Below, piece by piece: positions 32,754-45,717 of a DNA stretch of 64,000 bases; the first letter of the stretch is position 1, and every line of letters starts with the position of its first letter. The position numbers were made by a program, and so were the translations under genes. Source of the DNA: Isoetes taiwanensis (Eukaryota; Streptophyta; Lycopodiopsida; Isoetales; Isoetaceae); assembly GCA_021234155.1 (NCBI GenBank), contig JAJEKV010000033.1, positions 9,147,641 through 9,211,640 of the forward strand, read 5' to 3'. Below the pieces are notes generated by a model. The model was not told the DNA's origin. It searched no databases and saw only the letters and a list, made by a program, of their open reading frames with translations.

Positions 32754-35062
32754 ATTTCAAAGCCTTTTGGCGTAGAGTGCTGTATAAGAGGTATCAACCA
32801 CCTGGCAATGTTACCTCAGACCAGTGGAGACAATGGTTGGAGGAGTTGTATGACCCCCCCAGGAGCAATCGCTGACGTACCAGATCAGCTAGGAGAAACA
32901 CTACAACTTTCAGAGGAGGACATCCACCAGGGTCTTAGGCAACTTGCTAATGGTAAAGCAAAGGACTTGCAGGGACTTCAGGCCGAGCTGTTGAAATGGG
33001 GTGGGCCAGCTTTGCTCGGGCCTTTGACAGGGATAATCAATCAGGCCATCAGAGAGGGCCTCCCACAGGAATGGATGGTTAGCAAGGTCACCCCTATTCA
33101 TAAGACAGGAAGTAGGGATGACTCCACCAACTACCGTATGATCATGGTGAGCCCGTTACTCGCAAAACTTCTAGCAGGTGTGTTGGAGAAGAAGTTAATG
33201 CAATGGGCGGAGGAAGGCGGAATGCGTCGCGATTGGCGGATAGGTTTTTCGCCACGCCCACTCCACAGTGATCATATTTTACTCGGAATCCTTATGGAAG
33301 CTAGCCGCAATGCACCCACGTGACTTGTATTCTTTGTTTTTCGTGGATTTTAAGATGACATATGATCACGGTCCCTAAGGACTTTGTTGGCAACGCTTCG
33401 CGGGAGCTACATGTCCCACAGGATTTGCAGAATGCCATCTACCGGCTCTATGACGGAATATATGCCACTTTGCCTGCGTCATATCACTGGGTGAACAACA
33501 CCATAGGTGTTAAACAGGGATGCCCGTTATCTCCAATGCTTTTTGGACTCTATATTGACAAGTTGGAGACCAGCATGCAAGAACATGGAGGTGGTGGCCC
33601 ACAGTTGCCAGAGGCATATACAGTAAAACAATTGCTCTATGCAGACGATCTGGGCTTATTGTCCCATACAACTAGGAGTATGCAGGAACATTTGGATGCT
33701 CTCAGTCAATTCTGTGACATAGCAGGAATGACCGTCAACCAGCAGAAAACCAAGCTGTTGCCAATCCTATCTGCACAGTATGATATCCCAGACTTCTATT
33801 AGATAGGACAAAGGATGGAAGTTGTAAGGACCTTTAAGTACCTAGGAATCGATTTCTCTGCTAACATGCTATGGGATGACTATGTAGAAAGAAGGGTCAG
33901 CGCGGGATGGAAAGCCCTGTATGCAATGCAGAATAGATGTTATAGAATAGATCTCTGCGATTGGGCACGCAAAGCACACCTGTTCCGAGCACTCGTGGAA
34001 CCAATATTCTTTGTATGGGGTAGAGGTCGGGGGCCGGTGATTTAGCAAAGGGTACTTGTGATAAGCTAGAGAGGGTCTGAAGGCTTTTCGGCGACGCACC
34101 TAGGCGTCAAGGACGAGTGCCTTATCCGATTTTTCTTCAGTATGGGATCGGCTTTTTGGCCCCTCGCGGCGATACGCTATGCATAGGCACCTTGGCGCGT
34201 ATTTCCATAAGGTGGACAAAATGGATGCACAACGTCTTCCTCCCCGGGCTCTATTATTGGCACAAGGGCCACAACGTCCCGAAGAGAGTGTGGCGGGGGA
34301 GCATTGTAGGGGATGGTTCGCAAGATGGTCCATAGACTATCAACAGATTATGGATATGTGGGATATCGGCGGGCGGGGAGCTGCATTTGAATGGAGCTTT
34401 GCTAACTCTCCGTGGGGATCGCCCACTCTTGCAAAGCCCAAAAGCGAGCACTACCACCGCCAGTTAATCCAGGTACGCTTGAACATGGCCCCACCCGATT
34501 ATTTGAAGGCACACATCTCTACCAAGAAGCGAGAGTTATAGGCTGCAATAAGGGGATGGTCCCACCATCTCGGAATTTGAGACAAAGCATGGGGTACGAA
34601 TGGAGGGCGGGGAATCCCACGACATGAGAGATTATGCCAGTCTTTGTCACATGCAGAATAGTAGAAGATGAACACCATGCTCTACTGAGGAATGTCAGGC
34701 ATATGCACACATCCGAGCAAAGCCATGCCGATCTCGGATGCCTCCTCGAGATAGCAATTTATCAACCGCCGGGGCTTCGCCAATGGTTGCATCGCCTCTC
34801 TGGCCCTACATTACCGCAAATCTCCACCGTCCGGAGTCCCTCAAAGACTACGGGGAATTTGGCCGAGATAGGGCCTCTGAACGCCTACTACAAGGGTTTT
34901 TCCTTCCACATGGGGAGGGGTTTTTCGTCCCAGAGACACATTGTACAGGGTTTCTGTGGTTTTCTTTTGTGTTTGGATACTTTCCGATATATTGTATTTT
35001 CACCGTCTCATAGGCCAGTTGGCCTCCGTGGTCGTTAAAATATACTCCCTTCCTTCCTTCCT
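32754..35062 (+). mobile_element. 5'-truncated non-LTR retrotransposon inserted in copia-3
   Basis: Plus-strand pieces: LQGLQAELLKWGGPALLGPL, TGIINQAIREGLPQEW, VTPIHKTGSRDDSTNYRMI (33000-33140), the palm NTIGVKQGCPLSPMLFGLYI (33500-33550), LLYADDLGLLS (33630-33660) and thumb VVRTFKYLGIDFS (33815-33855). Near 34670 a zinc-type tail EDEHHALL follows. Several stops and frame changes make it inactive. The 3' end is a short CTTCC repeat (35049-35061). A 5-bp CCATA occurs at both edges (32749-32753 and 35063-35067). It splits the copia-3 reading frame exactly between KRYG and HANV. Confidence 0.82.
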
Positions 35063-35520
35063 CCATATCTTTTATGCCAAAATAGCACTGTCTCCTTTTC
35101 TTTAGCCGATACAACGAGGGCCTGATTTGGATCAGAAACTTCTAGCTCATACAGATTACCATCTCGTCAGCCTCTAGCCACTATATCTCCTTCAATCCGT
35201 GCATTTTTCAAGAAAAGAACTTGCTGATCATCAAAGAAAACTTGCAGACCAGCATCTACTGCACATGCAGCTGACAAAAGATTTTTGCACAGTTCAGAGA
35301 CATGTAAAGCTTCTAGAAGCATTGTACTTTCCCCATTCAATAGCATGAAATGGTATTGCCACCTCCTTGCACCTGGATTTCATTATGATTTTCCAATTGG
35401 ACCAGACTTCCGTCATTTTGATAACTTGAGAATAGATCCCTATCCTTCAACATCACTGACGTGCATGCAGAATCCACTGTGTAAACCTTCTTTCTGGTAG
35501 TACTACGTTCTGCTTACCTC
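35063..35520 (-). pseudogene. copia-3 protease to GAG-pre-integrase fragment (right half)
   Basis: The minus strand reads YTVDSACTSVMLKDRDLFSS (protease active-site region, normally D-S-G/A-C/A), then GSLVQLENHNEIQVQGGGNT, a degraded segment, NLYELEVSDPNQALVVSAKE and ETVLFWHKRYG, where it is cut by the non-LTR insertion. Joined with 32150-32753 it forms one continuous copia region. Confidence 0.82.
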
Positions 35521-36424
35521 TGGAACTCCTCGCCTCCCCCTCTTTTATATGATGCAAGGACAATCCAGAAACTTCTGGAATAGCGGGCTTATGCTCCAGT
35601 GTCTACAGCCTGAAACTTCAATAAACTTCTAGAGACACCACTATGTGTCAACATCTGAAAGGTTTAATCTCCACCCTAATATTTTAGAGGTCTACATGTG
35701 GACAATGTATGATCTTTGTAGTTTGTAGACGAGGCGGACGCAATAGCCAGGTCAAACTATGGGATATGAACCCTATTAATTGCCCTTTTCAAAATACATA
35801 GACCTTATTGGCCATACTATAGATAGACTACCATTGATCTCATACATGAGCATTCAAGTTCCTTCAAAAGATCTGTACCCTTAAATTCGGTGTGCAACGC
35901 CCTTGAAGGGAAAAAAGAAAGGGTGTTGAAGTTCCTATAGCTTGTGTCAACTCCAAATAATAAAAAAACAGAATTTGTGCTTTAGATTTAATCTAAGCAT
36001 AATTTAATCGAAATATAAGACCTTGCTAATTGCATCTACGGAAGAGTTTACACATAAAATCATCTTTTTATGTACAGATTTCACAGCCCAAGAGGCCAAT
36101 GGAGATATAGGAGCCGAACCATGTCTAGAAGGAGACACATTAATATGCAAAACAGACAACGTAAATAAGAATACAAGATGGATCAGATCCCTGAAAAAAC
36201 CAACAGTTCCAGCGGAAAGGAAGAAGACCAAATGGTTTTTTTGGAGAATTTCCACGGTGGAAGTGGCAGAGGCAATTTTCAAGATTTCTAATTTTCATAG
36301 TTGTTGATGGCATAGAATGAATGATCTTGATGTGTACAGTTACGTGGAGAAGCTAAAATTGTAGGAATTGTTGTAGGGTAGAATAGGCAAGCCTACTAAG
36401 AAGATAAAAGATAAAGTTTACGTC
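35521..36424. other. No gene recognised
   Basis: May contain remains of copia-3 gag on the minus strand near 35521-35600, but no clear motif. The rest has short frames only. Confidence 0.5.
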
Positions 36425-36915
36425 ATGCCACATTGGCAGCATCCGATTGAAGATGCCGCACCCACTACACTAGTATTAGCATCCGATTGGACATGCCACA
36501 TTGGCAAAATTTGATTGGACATATGATGCACACAAAATACTAAATTAGCATCTGATTTGTTCATGCCACATTAACAACATCTGATTGAACTTACGATGCA
36601 CGTACACCACATCAACATTAGCATCCAATTGGAAATGCCATATTGACAGCATTCGAAACTTATGACACACACATTACACACCAACATTAATATCTGATTG
36701 GATATGCCACATTGGCAGCATGCGGTTGGACATATGATGCACACACCACATCAACATTAGCATCCGATTGGACATGCCACATTCATAGCATTCAATTGAG
36801 CATACAAAGCACGTATCACACCAACATTAGCATCCGATTGGTCATGCCACATTGGCATTATTCCATGGAACTTATAATGCACACACCACACCAACGTTAG
36901 CATCCGATATATATG
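36425..36915 (+). repeat. Minisatellite of about 70 bp, seven copies
   Basis: ATGCCAC/T recurs at 36425, 36493, 36563, 36635, 36703, 36773 and 36844. The unit is roughly ATGCCACATTGGCAGCAT, then TYGATTGGACATATGATGCA, CACACCACACCAACATTAGC and ATCCGATTGGAC. Copies are 10-25% divergent. Confidence 0.92.
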
Positions 36916-37433
36916 ATGCACAAACCATATCACCCAAATCAACTTGTATTGATTGTCACTTTAGGCAGCCTCGAGCTCGAAACATATATATTCTATGACT
37001 ACTGTATTACCATTGGACATAACTCCATAAGTTGTGCAAGTATAGAGGGTGCAAGATTTTCACGCGGCATGCATTCGTGGACGTGAAAAATCTATCTATC
37101 TATTATAGTAACACCACTAGAGAAATCTAGTTATAAGAATTAATAGGTAGATAACTTTGTAAGTGGATATCTTTGTTTCTTATTTTCTTGGGAACATCCA
37201 CAAAAATATATGAGAATTGAATTGAATGACTTTTATCACCTGGAGAAGAAGAAACTAAATTTCACACGGATACTAAACATTTTATGAGAGAAATTTTACA
37301 AGGGTCTTGAATACTATGGCTTCAAAGTGTGCTACATTAGTTCCTAGAGGAAATGTTGAATACGTGTCGTCTCTAATAAAAATCTCCTAAGAGAACAAAA
37401 CTATACATTGCAAGATGTGTCTTTGAGACATGT

Positions 37434-38370
37434 GGCTCTAAAATTTCATTCTAATTCTTGAGGACATAATATGTGAAAGAGGGAGTGGCTCTCATGCAAA
37501 AAATCTTGAGGAGAAAGTACGCCTCATGTTCTCCGTGGACGATAAAATCATATTCTATTCTATTCTATTCTCATCGTTGACACGACTAAAAATTTCCCAC
37601 AAAGGAGACATGTTTTTAGTTGATGTGTTTTTAGTTTATTAATACCTCATAAACATGATATATATTTGAGGTCACGCCTGAAGATAGATAATAGATAGTA
37701 TTTCTTACGTCATAGCACATGGCAATAGTTAGGGTACATAAAGAGTAGTTAGAGCACATCTAAGCTGTTTCAGCAGCTGCTTTTGCACATCACATAAGCT
37801 AGTGATGGAAAACCATAGGTATTAATGTAGAAAAGAGCAAGAAATCATGCAACCACAAGATTTGCACAAACATCGCCAATGGAACAAGTTGAGAGACCAT
37901 GAGTGATCGAAGACCTTTCAACCATAAAAGAGTATAGAGCTCTAAAATTTCATCCCAATTTTTGGGGACATAATATGTGAAAAAAGGAAGTGGCTGTCAT
38001 GAAATGAATCTTGAGGAGAAACTACGCCTCAAATTCAACTTCGACATGGCTAAAAATCTCCCACAAAGAAGGAGGCATGTTTTTAGGATGATATGGTTTT
38101 AGTTTGTCATTATCTATGTGCTGGGATACGAGGAACGTGATGATATATTTGAGGCCATGCTTTAAGGAGTAGTTAGAGAGCAGATATAAGATGTTTCAGC
38201 AGCACCTTTTGTACAGGAGATAAGGCATAGAGATGGAGAGCCATAGGTATTAATGTAGGAGAGTGCAAGGAACCATGCCACCACAAGATTTGAACCAACA
38301 GGGCCAATCAATCAAGTTGAGGGAGACCAGAATCATCGAAGACCTTTCAACCATATAAGGGTAAGGCAAA
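37434..38370 (+). repeat. 505-bp direct tandem duplication
   Basis: GCTCTAAAATTTCAT starts at 37434 and again at 37939. Both copies share GGACATAATATGTGAAA, CTTGAGGAGAAA-TACGCCTCA, GGTATTAATGTAG and GAAGACCTTTCAACCATA. No coding sequence recognised. Confidence 0.85.
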
Positions 38371-38682
38371 GACATGCAAACTGTGGGTAGAGATATATCC
38401 TCCAAGCAATAAGAATGGATGAGGCAAGACTATTATCTGGCTAAAATTGGAAGATGATAAATTTGAAAATACTTCAAACCTCACGCACACTTGGGCCCCT
38501 TGCAACTACTACATTTCTTAAAAACCAACTTGCTATGTTTTAAAATAAAAAAAAGTGCGTAATGTTAATAAACTGCTATTACCGTAATGTGAATATTCTT
38601 AAAATCGACATTTAGCTATTTAAAACTGTACACGAAGCAATATGCGTCTTTTGTGCACCCTTCACGCCCGTCAAATGACTGC

Positions 38683-38728
38683 CACGTATAATCCACGTAG
38701 GACCAAATTTGACACGTCATGCCCACGT
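38683..38728 (+). promoter_or_regulatory. Cluster of four CACGT boxes upstream of the P-protein gene
   Basis: CACGT occurs at 38683, 38694, 38713 and 38724, in two pairs with 11-bp internal spacing, about 190-230 bp before the start codon. Such ACGT-core (G-box/ABRE-like) elements bind bZIP and bHLH factors and are common in light-regulated plant promoters, which suits a photorespiratory gene. The function here is inferred. Confidence 0.6.
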
Positions 38729-38913
38729 AGGCCGTTTGTAGCCTCGTATATGCTCTTCACAAGAAGAAGAACCTCGGCTGGTTTTATTCATTCCAATCCA
38801 GGATTGGATCCACGGATCAGCCTGCGCCCGGATTCCAAACAAGGGCGCATTGATCCGGTGCTGCGAATTTTTGTACCAGATCTAGAATCTGGTCTTTTTT
38901 GCGGTTCAAATCC

Positions 38914-41900
38914 ATGGAGCGGGCAGTAGTTTCTGTTGCCAGATCCATAGCTCGCCGTTTGCAGCAGCAGCGGAGGGCATGTCGTCGTATTCATTCTTTT
39001 TCCAAAGCAAGCTCTGCCTCTTATCGCCAGGTAACGGATTCGGCTATGGTGTCCCCTTCTTTGTCTTCTATTAGAGGCATTAGCCCGCTTTTATTACCCT
39101 GGGGAGCAAGAAGCATTTCCGTTGAGGCCCTTAAGCCCACTGATACATTTGCTAGAAGGCATAATAGTGCTAGCCCTGAAGAGCAGAAAATAATGGCAGA
39201 GCTCTGTGGATTTTCTAGTATTGATGATCTTGTAGAAGCCACAGTTCCTAAAGCAATAAAACGGCCGCCAATGGTTCTGAACAAATTCAATGAAGGGCTT
39301 ACTGAGACCCAGATGGTGGAGCATATGAAGGGCCTGGCCGCCAAGAATAAGCTGCTTAAATCCTACATTGGAATGGGATATTATAATACCATTGTTCCTC
39401 CGGTCATATTACGTAATATAATGGAGAATCCAGGATGGTATACTCAGTATACTCCTTATCAAGCTGAAATTGCACAAGGCCGACTTGAGTCTCTTCTTAA
39501 TTATCAAACTATGATAGCAGATCTTACAGCTTTGCCCATGTCTAATGCTTCACTCTTAGATGAAGGAACAGCTGCAGCAGAGGCTATGTCTATGTGCTTT
39601 AACATTGCCAGAAGCAAGAAGCCAAAATTTCTAATCGCCAGCAGCTGCCATCCACAGACAATTGATATCTGCGTTACTCGGGCAGATGGGTTTGGGATCA
39701 AAGTTACGGTGGGAGATCCCAAGGATTTTGATTACAGCGGAAATGATGTTTGTGGAATATTAGTGCAGTATCCAGGTACTGATGGGCAGGTTGTGGATTA
39801 CTCAGATGTAATTGCCAATGCCCATAAACATGGTGCGAAGGTGGTGATGGCAACGGACCTGTTGGCCCTTACGGTTTTGAGACCCCCTGGTGAATTGGGT
39901 GCAGATATGGCTGTGGGTTCTGCACAGAGGTTTGGAGTCCCAATGGGATATGGAGGACCACATGCAGCTTTTCTCGCTACGTCTCAAGATTACAAAAGGC
40001 TCATGCCGGGCCGCATAATTGGAATAAGTATCGATTCGGCAGGAAAGCCTGCTTTGCGTATGGCTATGCAGACTCGAGAACAACATATTCGGCGTGACAA
40101 AGCAACGAGCAACATCTGCACTGCTCAGGTACGAATTTCCTCACGCTTTTTGTGCTCGTATCCTTACGATATCTGTAATTTGGTGTAATTCTATGTGCAG
40201 GCTTTGTTAGCAAACATGGCAGCCATGTATGCAGTATATCACGGCCCTGATGGATTAAAAGCCATAGCAGATCGTGTACATGGTTTAGCGGCTGTCTTTG
40301 CTGCTGGCATTGGAAATCTTGGGGGTTACCAGGTTGCTCATGAATCCTTCTTCGACACTGTTAAGGTTGTGACTGCTAAGGGAGGAGCCCAAAAGATAAT
40401 AGATGCTGCCGTGAAGCAGGGAGTAAACCTGCGCTTATTTGACTCAGACTCGGTGAGTTGCCTAATCATCTAGACCAATATTAGCAGACCTCACACCTGA
40501 TGACATAGAAAATGGTCAAGTGCCATTCCATGCAACAGTTAGATCTCAGGCGTATCAACTGTTGCTACACTTTATTTTTCTTTTTAATACTGCAAGAGAA
40601 GAGCTGTGGTTTTCCATTATAATGTTGGGATCAATATCCATTTTATGCAGATCACGGTTGCTATGGATGAAACAACTACTTTGGAAGATGTTAATCAATT
40701 GCTGACAATCTTTGCACTTGGAAAGCCGGTATACAATGTTTATTCTTGTGCCTATGCAATTTTTTGTCTTTGGTAGAGGATACTGAGTTCTTGCACCATA
40801 ATGTGCAGGTCAAGTCTACAGTGGAATCTTTTGCAGAAAGCATCGAGCCTTCACTTCCTAAATCTTTGATTCGTCAGAGCAGCTATCTTGCCCATCCTAT
40901 CTTCAATATGTAAGTTACCTTGGATTGATATCTCTAGTTTGTAATCCTAGAATTATGAAAAGCACGAGTGATGGGTTTCTCAATTCTTCCATGCAGGTAC
41001 CATTCAGAGCATGAGTTGCTTCGCTATATTCACAGGCTGCAGGCCAGAGATTTATCTCTCGTCCATAGTATGATTCCCTTAGGCTCTTGCACGATGAAGC
41101 TCAATGCCACCGTAGAAATGATGCCTGTTACGTGGCCTGAGTTTGCCAACCTCCATCCTTTCACTCCAGTTAGTCAGACAGCTGGATATCAGGTATCGTG
41201 CAGATTAAGTATGTCAGGATATTTTTGCCGGTTGGCTCTGAAGAGATGCTGAACTCATAATTATTGCAGGAGATGTTCAAGAACTTGGGTGAACTCCTTT
41301 GTGAGATCACAGGATTTGATTCTATTTCCTTACAACCAAATGCTGGTGCTGCAGGAGAATATGCCGGGTTAATGGTCATTCGCGCATATCATCATGTATG
41401 CTCAATCATTTAATTGACTAGATAGTTTGTTTGGATCAATTGACTAGATAGTTTGTTTGGATTATTATGATAATGATTTCTTGACAGGCACGAGGAGATA
41501 AACACAGGGATGTTTGCATCATTCCAGTCTCAGCACATGGTACTAATCCTGCCAGTGCTGCTATGTGTGGAATGAAAATTGTAGCTGTTGGCACAGATGC
41601 CAAGGGAAATGTAGATATAGAAGCACTGAAACATGCTGCCGAGACTCACAAAGATAACCTTGCAGCTCTTATGGTACTTATTTGTTTACATTGAAAGACG
41701 TCAACTTGTCTTTGGAATTTTAACAATTTCGTATTTGCTCATGTGATTAGGTAACATATCCTTCAACACATGGTGTCTATGAAGATGGTATAGATGAAAT
41801 TTGTAACATCATTCACAAGTATGGTGGTCAAGTGTACATGGATGGAGCAAACATGAATGCACAAGTATTGCCACAACCTTCTTTTGTGTTACTTGTTTCT

Positions 41901-43361
41901 TGTTATACATTATCCCTCTGGGGCCCGATTTTCTTTCCATGCAATTCATATGGATGAACTCCATCAACCTGATGTCGCATGTTTATTTTAACCGACGACA
42001 TTTCATTGTGGCAGGTTGGCTTGACTAGCCCAGGACAAATTGGTGCAGATGTTTGCCACTTGAATTTGCACAAGACATTTTGTATTCCTCATGGAGGCGG
42101 TGGTCCTGGAATGGGTCCAATTGGAGTGAAGAAGCACCTAGCACCTTTTCTGCCATCCCATCCTGTGGTATGTCACTTCTCAAAGCCAGGCATTGTTGAA
42201 AGACAAGAATTTCCTGCGAACATTTGACAGATTTTGAATTTTGAGATTCGTTTGGCTAATTATTTGGAATTATTAGGTTCCTATGACGGGCATACCAGCA
42301 CCAGAAGAAGTGCATCCACTTGGATCCATCTCTGCTGCTCCTTGGGGATCAGCCCTTATCTTGCCAATATCATATACGTATATTGCTATGATGGGATCAG
42401 CAGGCCTCACAGCTGCTTCAAAGCTTGCCATTTTGAATGCAAACTACATGGCAAAGCGCCTAGAGGTATGTTTATATATTGTTTCATAAGCAACAGAGTG
42501 TTTTTTGTTTCTCACATTTGGAAACTTGATGTCAGAATCATTACCATGTTCTTTTCCGCGGTGTGAATGGCACATGTGCTCATGAGTTTATCATTGATCT
42601 GAGAGGATTCAAGGTTAGTATAATTTGCAAATGCATTCTTGACATCTAGCCGCAAACAATAGTCAATAAAATTCTTATTTAATGAGGAAGATTTTCTTGA
42701 TGTTTACAGACAACAGCTGGTATTGAAGCTGAAGATGTGGCAAAACGACTTATTGACTATGGTTTCCATGCTCCTACAATGTCTTGGCCTGTTCCAGGCA
42801 CTTTGATGATTGAGCCTACAGAAAGTGAAAGCAAGGTGCATTTCTGCCACTGAACATCCCCGTCTACATTTGCTCTGTGAAAACAATTTCTTTCTTCATT
42901 TCAGGCTGAACTAGACCGCTTCTGTGATGCCATGATCTCAATAAGAGGAGAGATACGTGAAATAGAGGACGGCATTGCAAACCGTGATGTTAATCTTTTG
43001 AAGGTGATTCAAATATAAAATCAATATATAAATTTTCATTCCTTTGCTTGATGCTTGTTATCCATGATTCAGGGTGCTCCACATCCTGCTTCCATTGTAT
43101 TGGCGGATAAATGGGAGAGACCTTACTCTCGTGAGACTGCTGCTTTCCCTGCATCTTGGGTGCAGGCTTCGAAGTTCTGGCCTTCAACAGGTACTAAGAT
43201 ATTGGACATACAAGTTTTCTTTAGACCTCCAATCAAGCTTCCTGTACTTATGTATTTAACATGCTTCAGGGCGTGTGGACAATGTGTATGGTGACCGAAA
43301 CCTTGTCTGCACACTTCCGCCAGCAGATGTTCCAGTCGAAGAGCGGGTTGCTGCTGCTTAA
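38914..43361 (+). CDS. GLDP: Glycine dehydrogenase (decarboxylating) P-protein, mitochondrial, 15 exons
   Basis: P-protein of the glycine cleavage complex: it decarboxylates glycine with pyridoxal phosphate and passes the aminomethyl group to H-protein lipoate in the mitochondrial matrix, the main step of photorespiration. Exons with GT...AG borders and matching phases: 38914-40128, 40201-40452, 40651-40728, 40809-40909, 40997-41192, 41270-41395, 41488-41673, 41751-41864, 42015-42167, 42277-42465, 42536-42613, 42710-42835, 42905-43003, 43073-43190, 43270-43361. They give 1040 residues, about the family length. The start [15 protein letters not shown] gives an Arg/Ser-rich transit peptide; an in-frame ATG five codons earlier (38899) has a weaker context. 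The PLP lysine is in [18 protein letters not shown], about residue 776. The C-terminus [14 protein letters not shown] is typical. No frame break is seen, so this is a live host gene. Confidence 0.97.
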
Positions 43362-45717
43362 TTCCTTCAATTGCCATGTAGTAAGCTTTTCTTCATGACC
43401 ACCTCAAACAATAGGGTGTTTTAACGAGGAAAAGGTTTGATGGCTATGTGCTGTACATATCTTTAAAGAATTTCTGCAGCTGCTCGCTGCTGGGATCCTA
43501 AGACAGTGTAACATACGCATTCTTATGTACTGGATCATCAAAGTCCACCAGAGCTTGTTTATGTCAATTTAAAATAGAAAATTTGCTCCTTTTGATGATT
43601 TCTTCAAGTCCTTGTCAGAATAATTTCTTTTTAGGGGCACATCAATTATGTTGGGGTTACTCCTGCTGCGGATATTTTATTATGGGCAAGTGTTTGTAAT
43701 GTTTTTGACTTTTTGACGTTCAATTCTTGGAACTTAATCGTCTTTTGCCACGTAGCCAATGTTCTTTACCATGTCACAAAGCGGAATTTGCGTATTTTTT
43801 AGCCCTTTGTTCATAACATAAACTTTGTGGAATTTTCATATTTTTTAGCCTTTTGTTCAAAACATAAACCATCTTGGTCGAGAGCTCAGGCGACGCCACC
43901 AGAGCTCTGCCAAGAAACCTCTAGAAGGTTTTCTAATTTCCACTCGCTATTCCATTCTAGTTTGTTTTGCTTTGCAAAGCTCTGGCTATGGAGGTCGGTT
44001 TGTGTTTAAACCTTTGTACTTTATGTTTTCCATAGCTCCGCCATACTTATTCTTCCCACAGAAGATAGAAAATTCGCCACAGTCGGATCTTACACCAAAA
44101 CATGATCGGATCTAAGGCTTCAAAACCTAGGTGGCGAAATCTGTGAGCAACATTTTCCCTTTGTTGGTCTGCAGGGCTAATGCTGGATTCACATGAGGCC
44201 TGCAGTTTCTCTTCCTATTGTTTCCTTTTTTCGATAAGTTCGTGTCTTGGCTGCACTATGGATAATTTTGGTGGCATTTCTTGCACTCTCACTCATATGG
44301 TGTTTACAAAAGGTTCTTATGAAAGGGAAGATTTACTAGCCCATACTCAATACTATTTTGGCTCAGAGCTATGGTTGATTAATAATTCTATGAGTTCTGT
44401 CATATAGACATGCTTTAAGTTTTATCTGGCCAGCATTTTGTGGTGACAACTCTGCACATACGACTATAATGACAGAGTTCTACATATTTAAATGTTTTAC
44501 CTTTCTGTACTGAATGAATCCACTATTTTCCTTACAGCAGACTATGCAGTCTTATCATTTGTCATGGTATTTTATAATGAAATAAGGCCGATGCCGAGAA
44601 CTGTTATTCAGATATATCATGACTAGATAGGCTGACCATAGTGGTCTCAATACATCAATATATCAGGGATTGTGGTTTAGCTGGAATATTCCATAATATA
44701 TTTCAAGTAATGAAATGACGTGCAGGATACTAGATGTGTTCTATTCCATGGTTTAAATGCATAAATATTGTGTATGTTTAGTTAAACAATATATTGACAT
44801 ACAATATTTAATAGTCAATGAACGTGGCGGTATATATAAGCTGGGAGCTAAAATGCTGCTTTATAATTGGTGTCTACACATGTACGGGCATAATCACTTG
44901 CATGCATAGGCTAAGAATGGCATGCATGCATAGGCTGAGAATGGCACAGTGTGACATAAAATTGGCATAACAAATGGTGAACTGTTGCTGTCTAAACATG
45001 CATGTGGCCTAAAGACTAGCATGCATGGTCAAATGTTTAAAGTTGCTTTATTTAACGACTATAGTCTACACGAACTTGTGTTTGAAAATTAACTTTAGTA
45101 GAAAATGAAAGATGACTTTTGCATATACCTTAAAATCTTCTACTTTTATGGAAGTAAGATGGCCAAAATTTACATGGTCTTATGGATCTGCATAATCCTA
45201 AGTTTCCACATTGGCTTTTTGCATAGGATTAATTAGCATACATGGTTTCATGTGGCACTGGCTGTCTGTTATTACCTTGTTATACCAGTTGCAAAAGATA
45301 TAGATGGATTTTGACTCTGTTTATGTACTTGTATTTTCCACTAAGAGTAGACCAATGGCCTTGTGACCTGTTTATTCTTTATCTGGACTATAGTATGGAT
45401 AATTTAGTGTTTTGAACTAAATACTTGATATTCCATGGCGGATAGTGTCATCATGGATCTTGATCCTAGTATGAACTGATAAGACTACATAAGGGATTGA
45501 CCTGTGTTGATGTTACGACTAGTTGTTTGATGCCATGGCTAGTGTGGACTGGATTTTTTTTTTTGGCGGAAAACCTGTGGCAGTGCAGCAGGCTGCAAAC
45601 CCTATTCACATGGGTTTAGGGTTCAGCGGCAGAATTATGGGCTTTTTTTAACTGGCTGTTTTGGAGAAGAGCAATTCAGGCATGTCCTTCACCTTCTCAT
45701 ACAAATAGTAGCCTGGA
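43362..45717. other. Intergenic, no gene recognised
   Basis: Downstream of the P-protein stop. A 46-bp tandem pair (43783-43828 and 43829-43875, GGAATTT-C-TATTTTTTAGCC) and a GGCATGCATGCATAGGCT repeat near 44905-44945 are visible. No coding or RNA gene was recognised. Confidence 0.6.
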
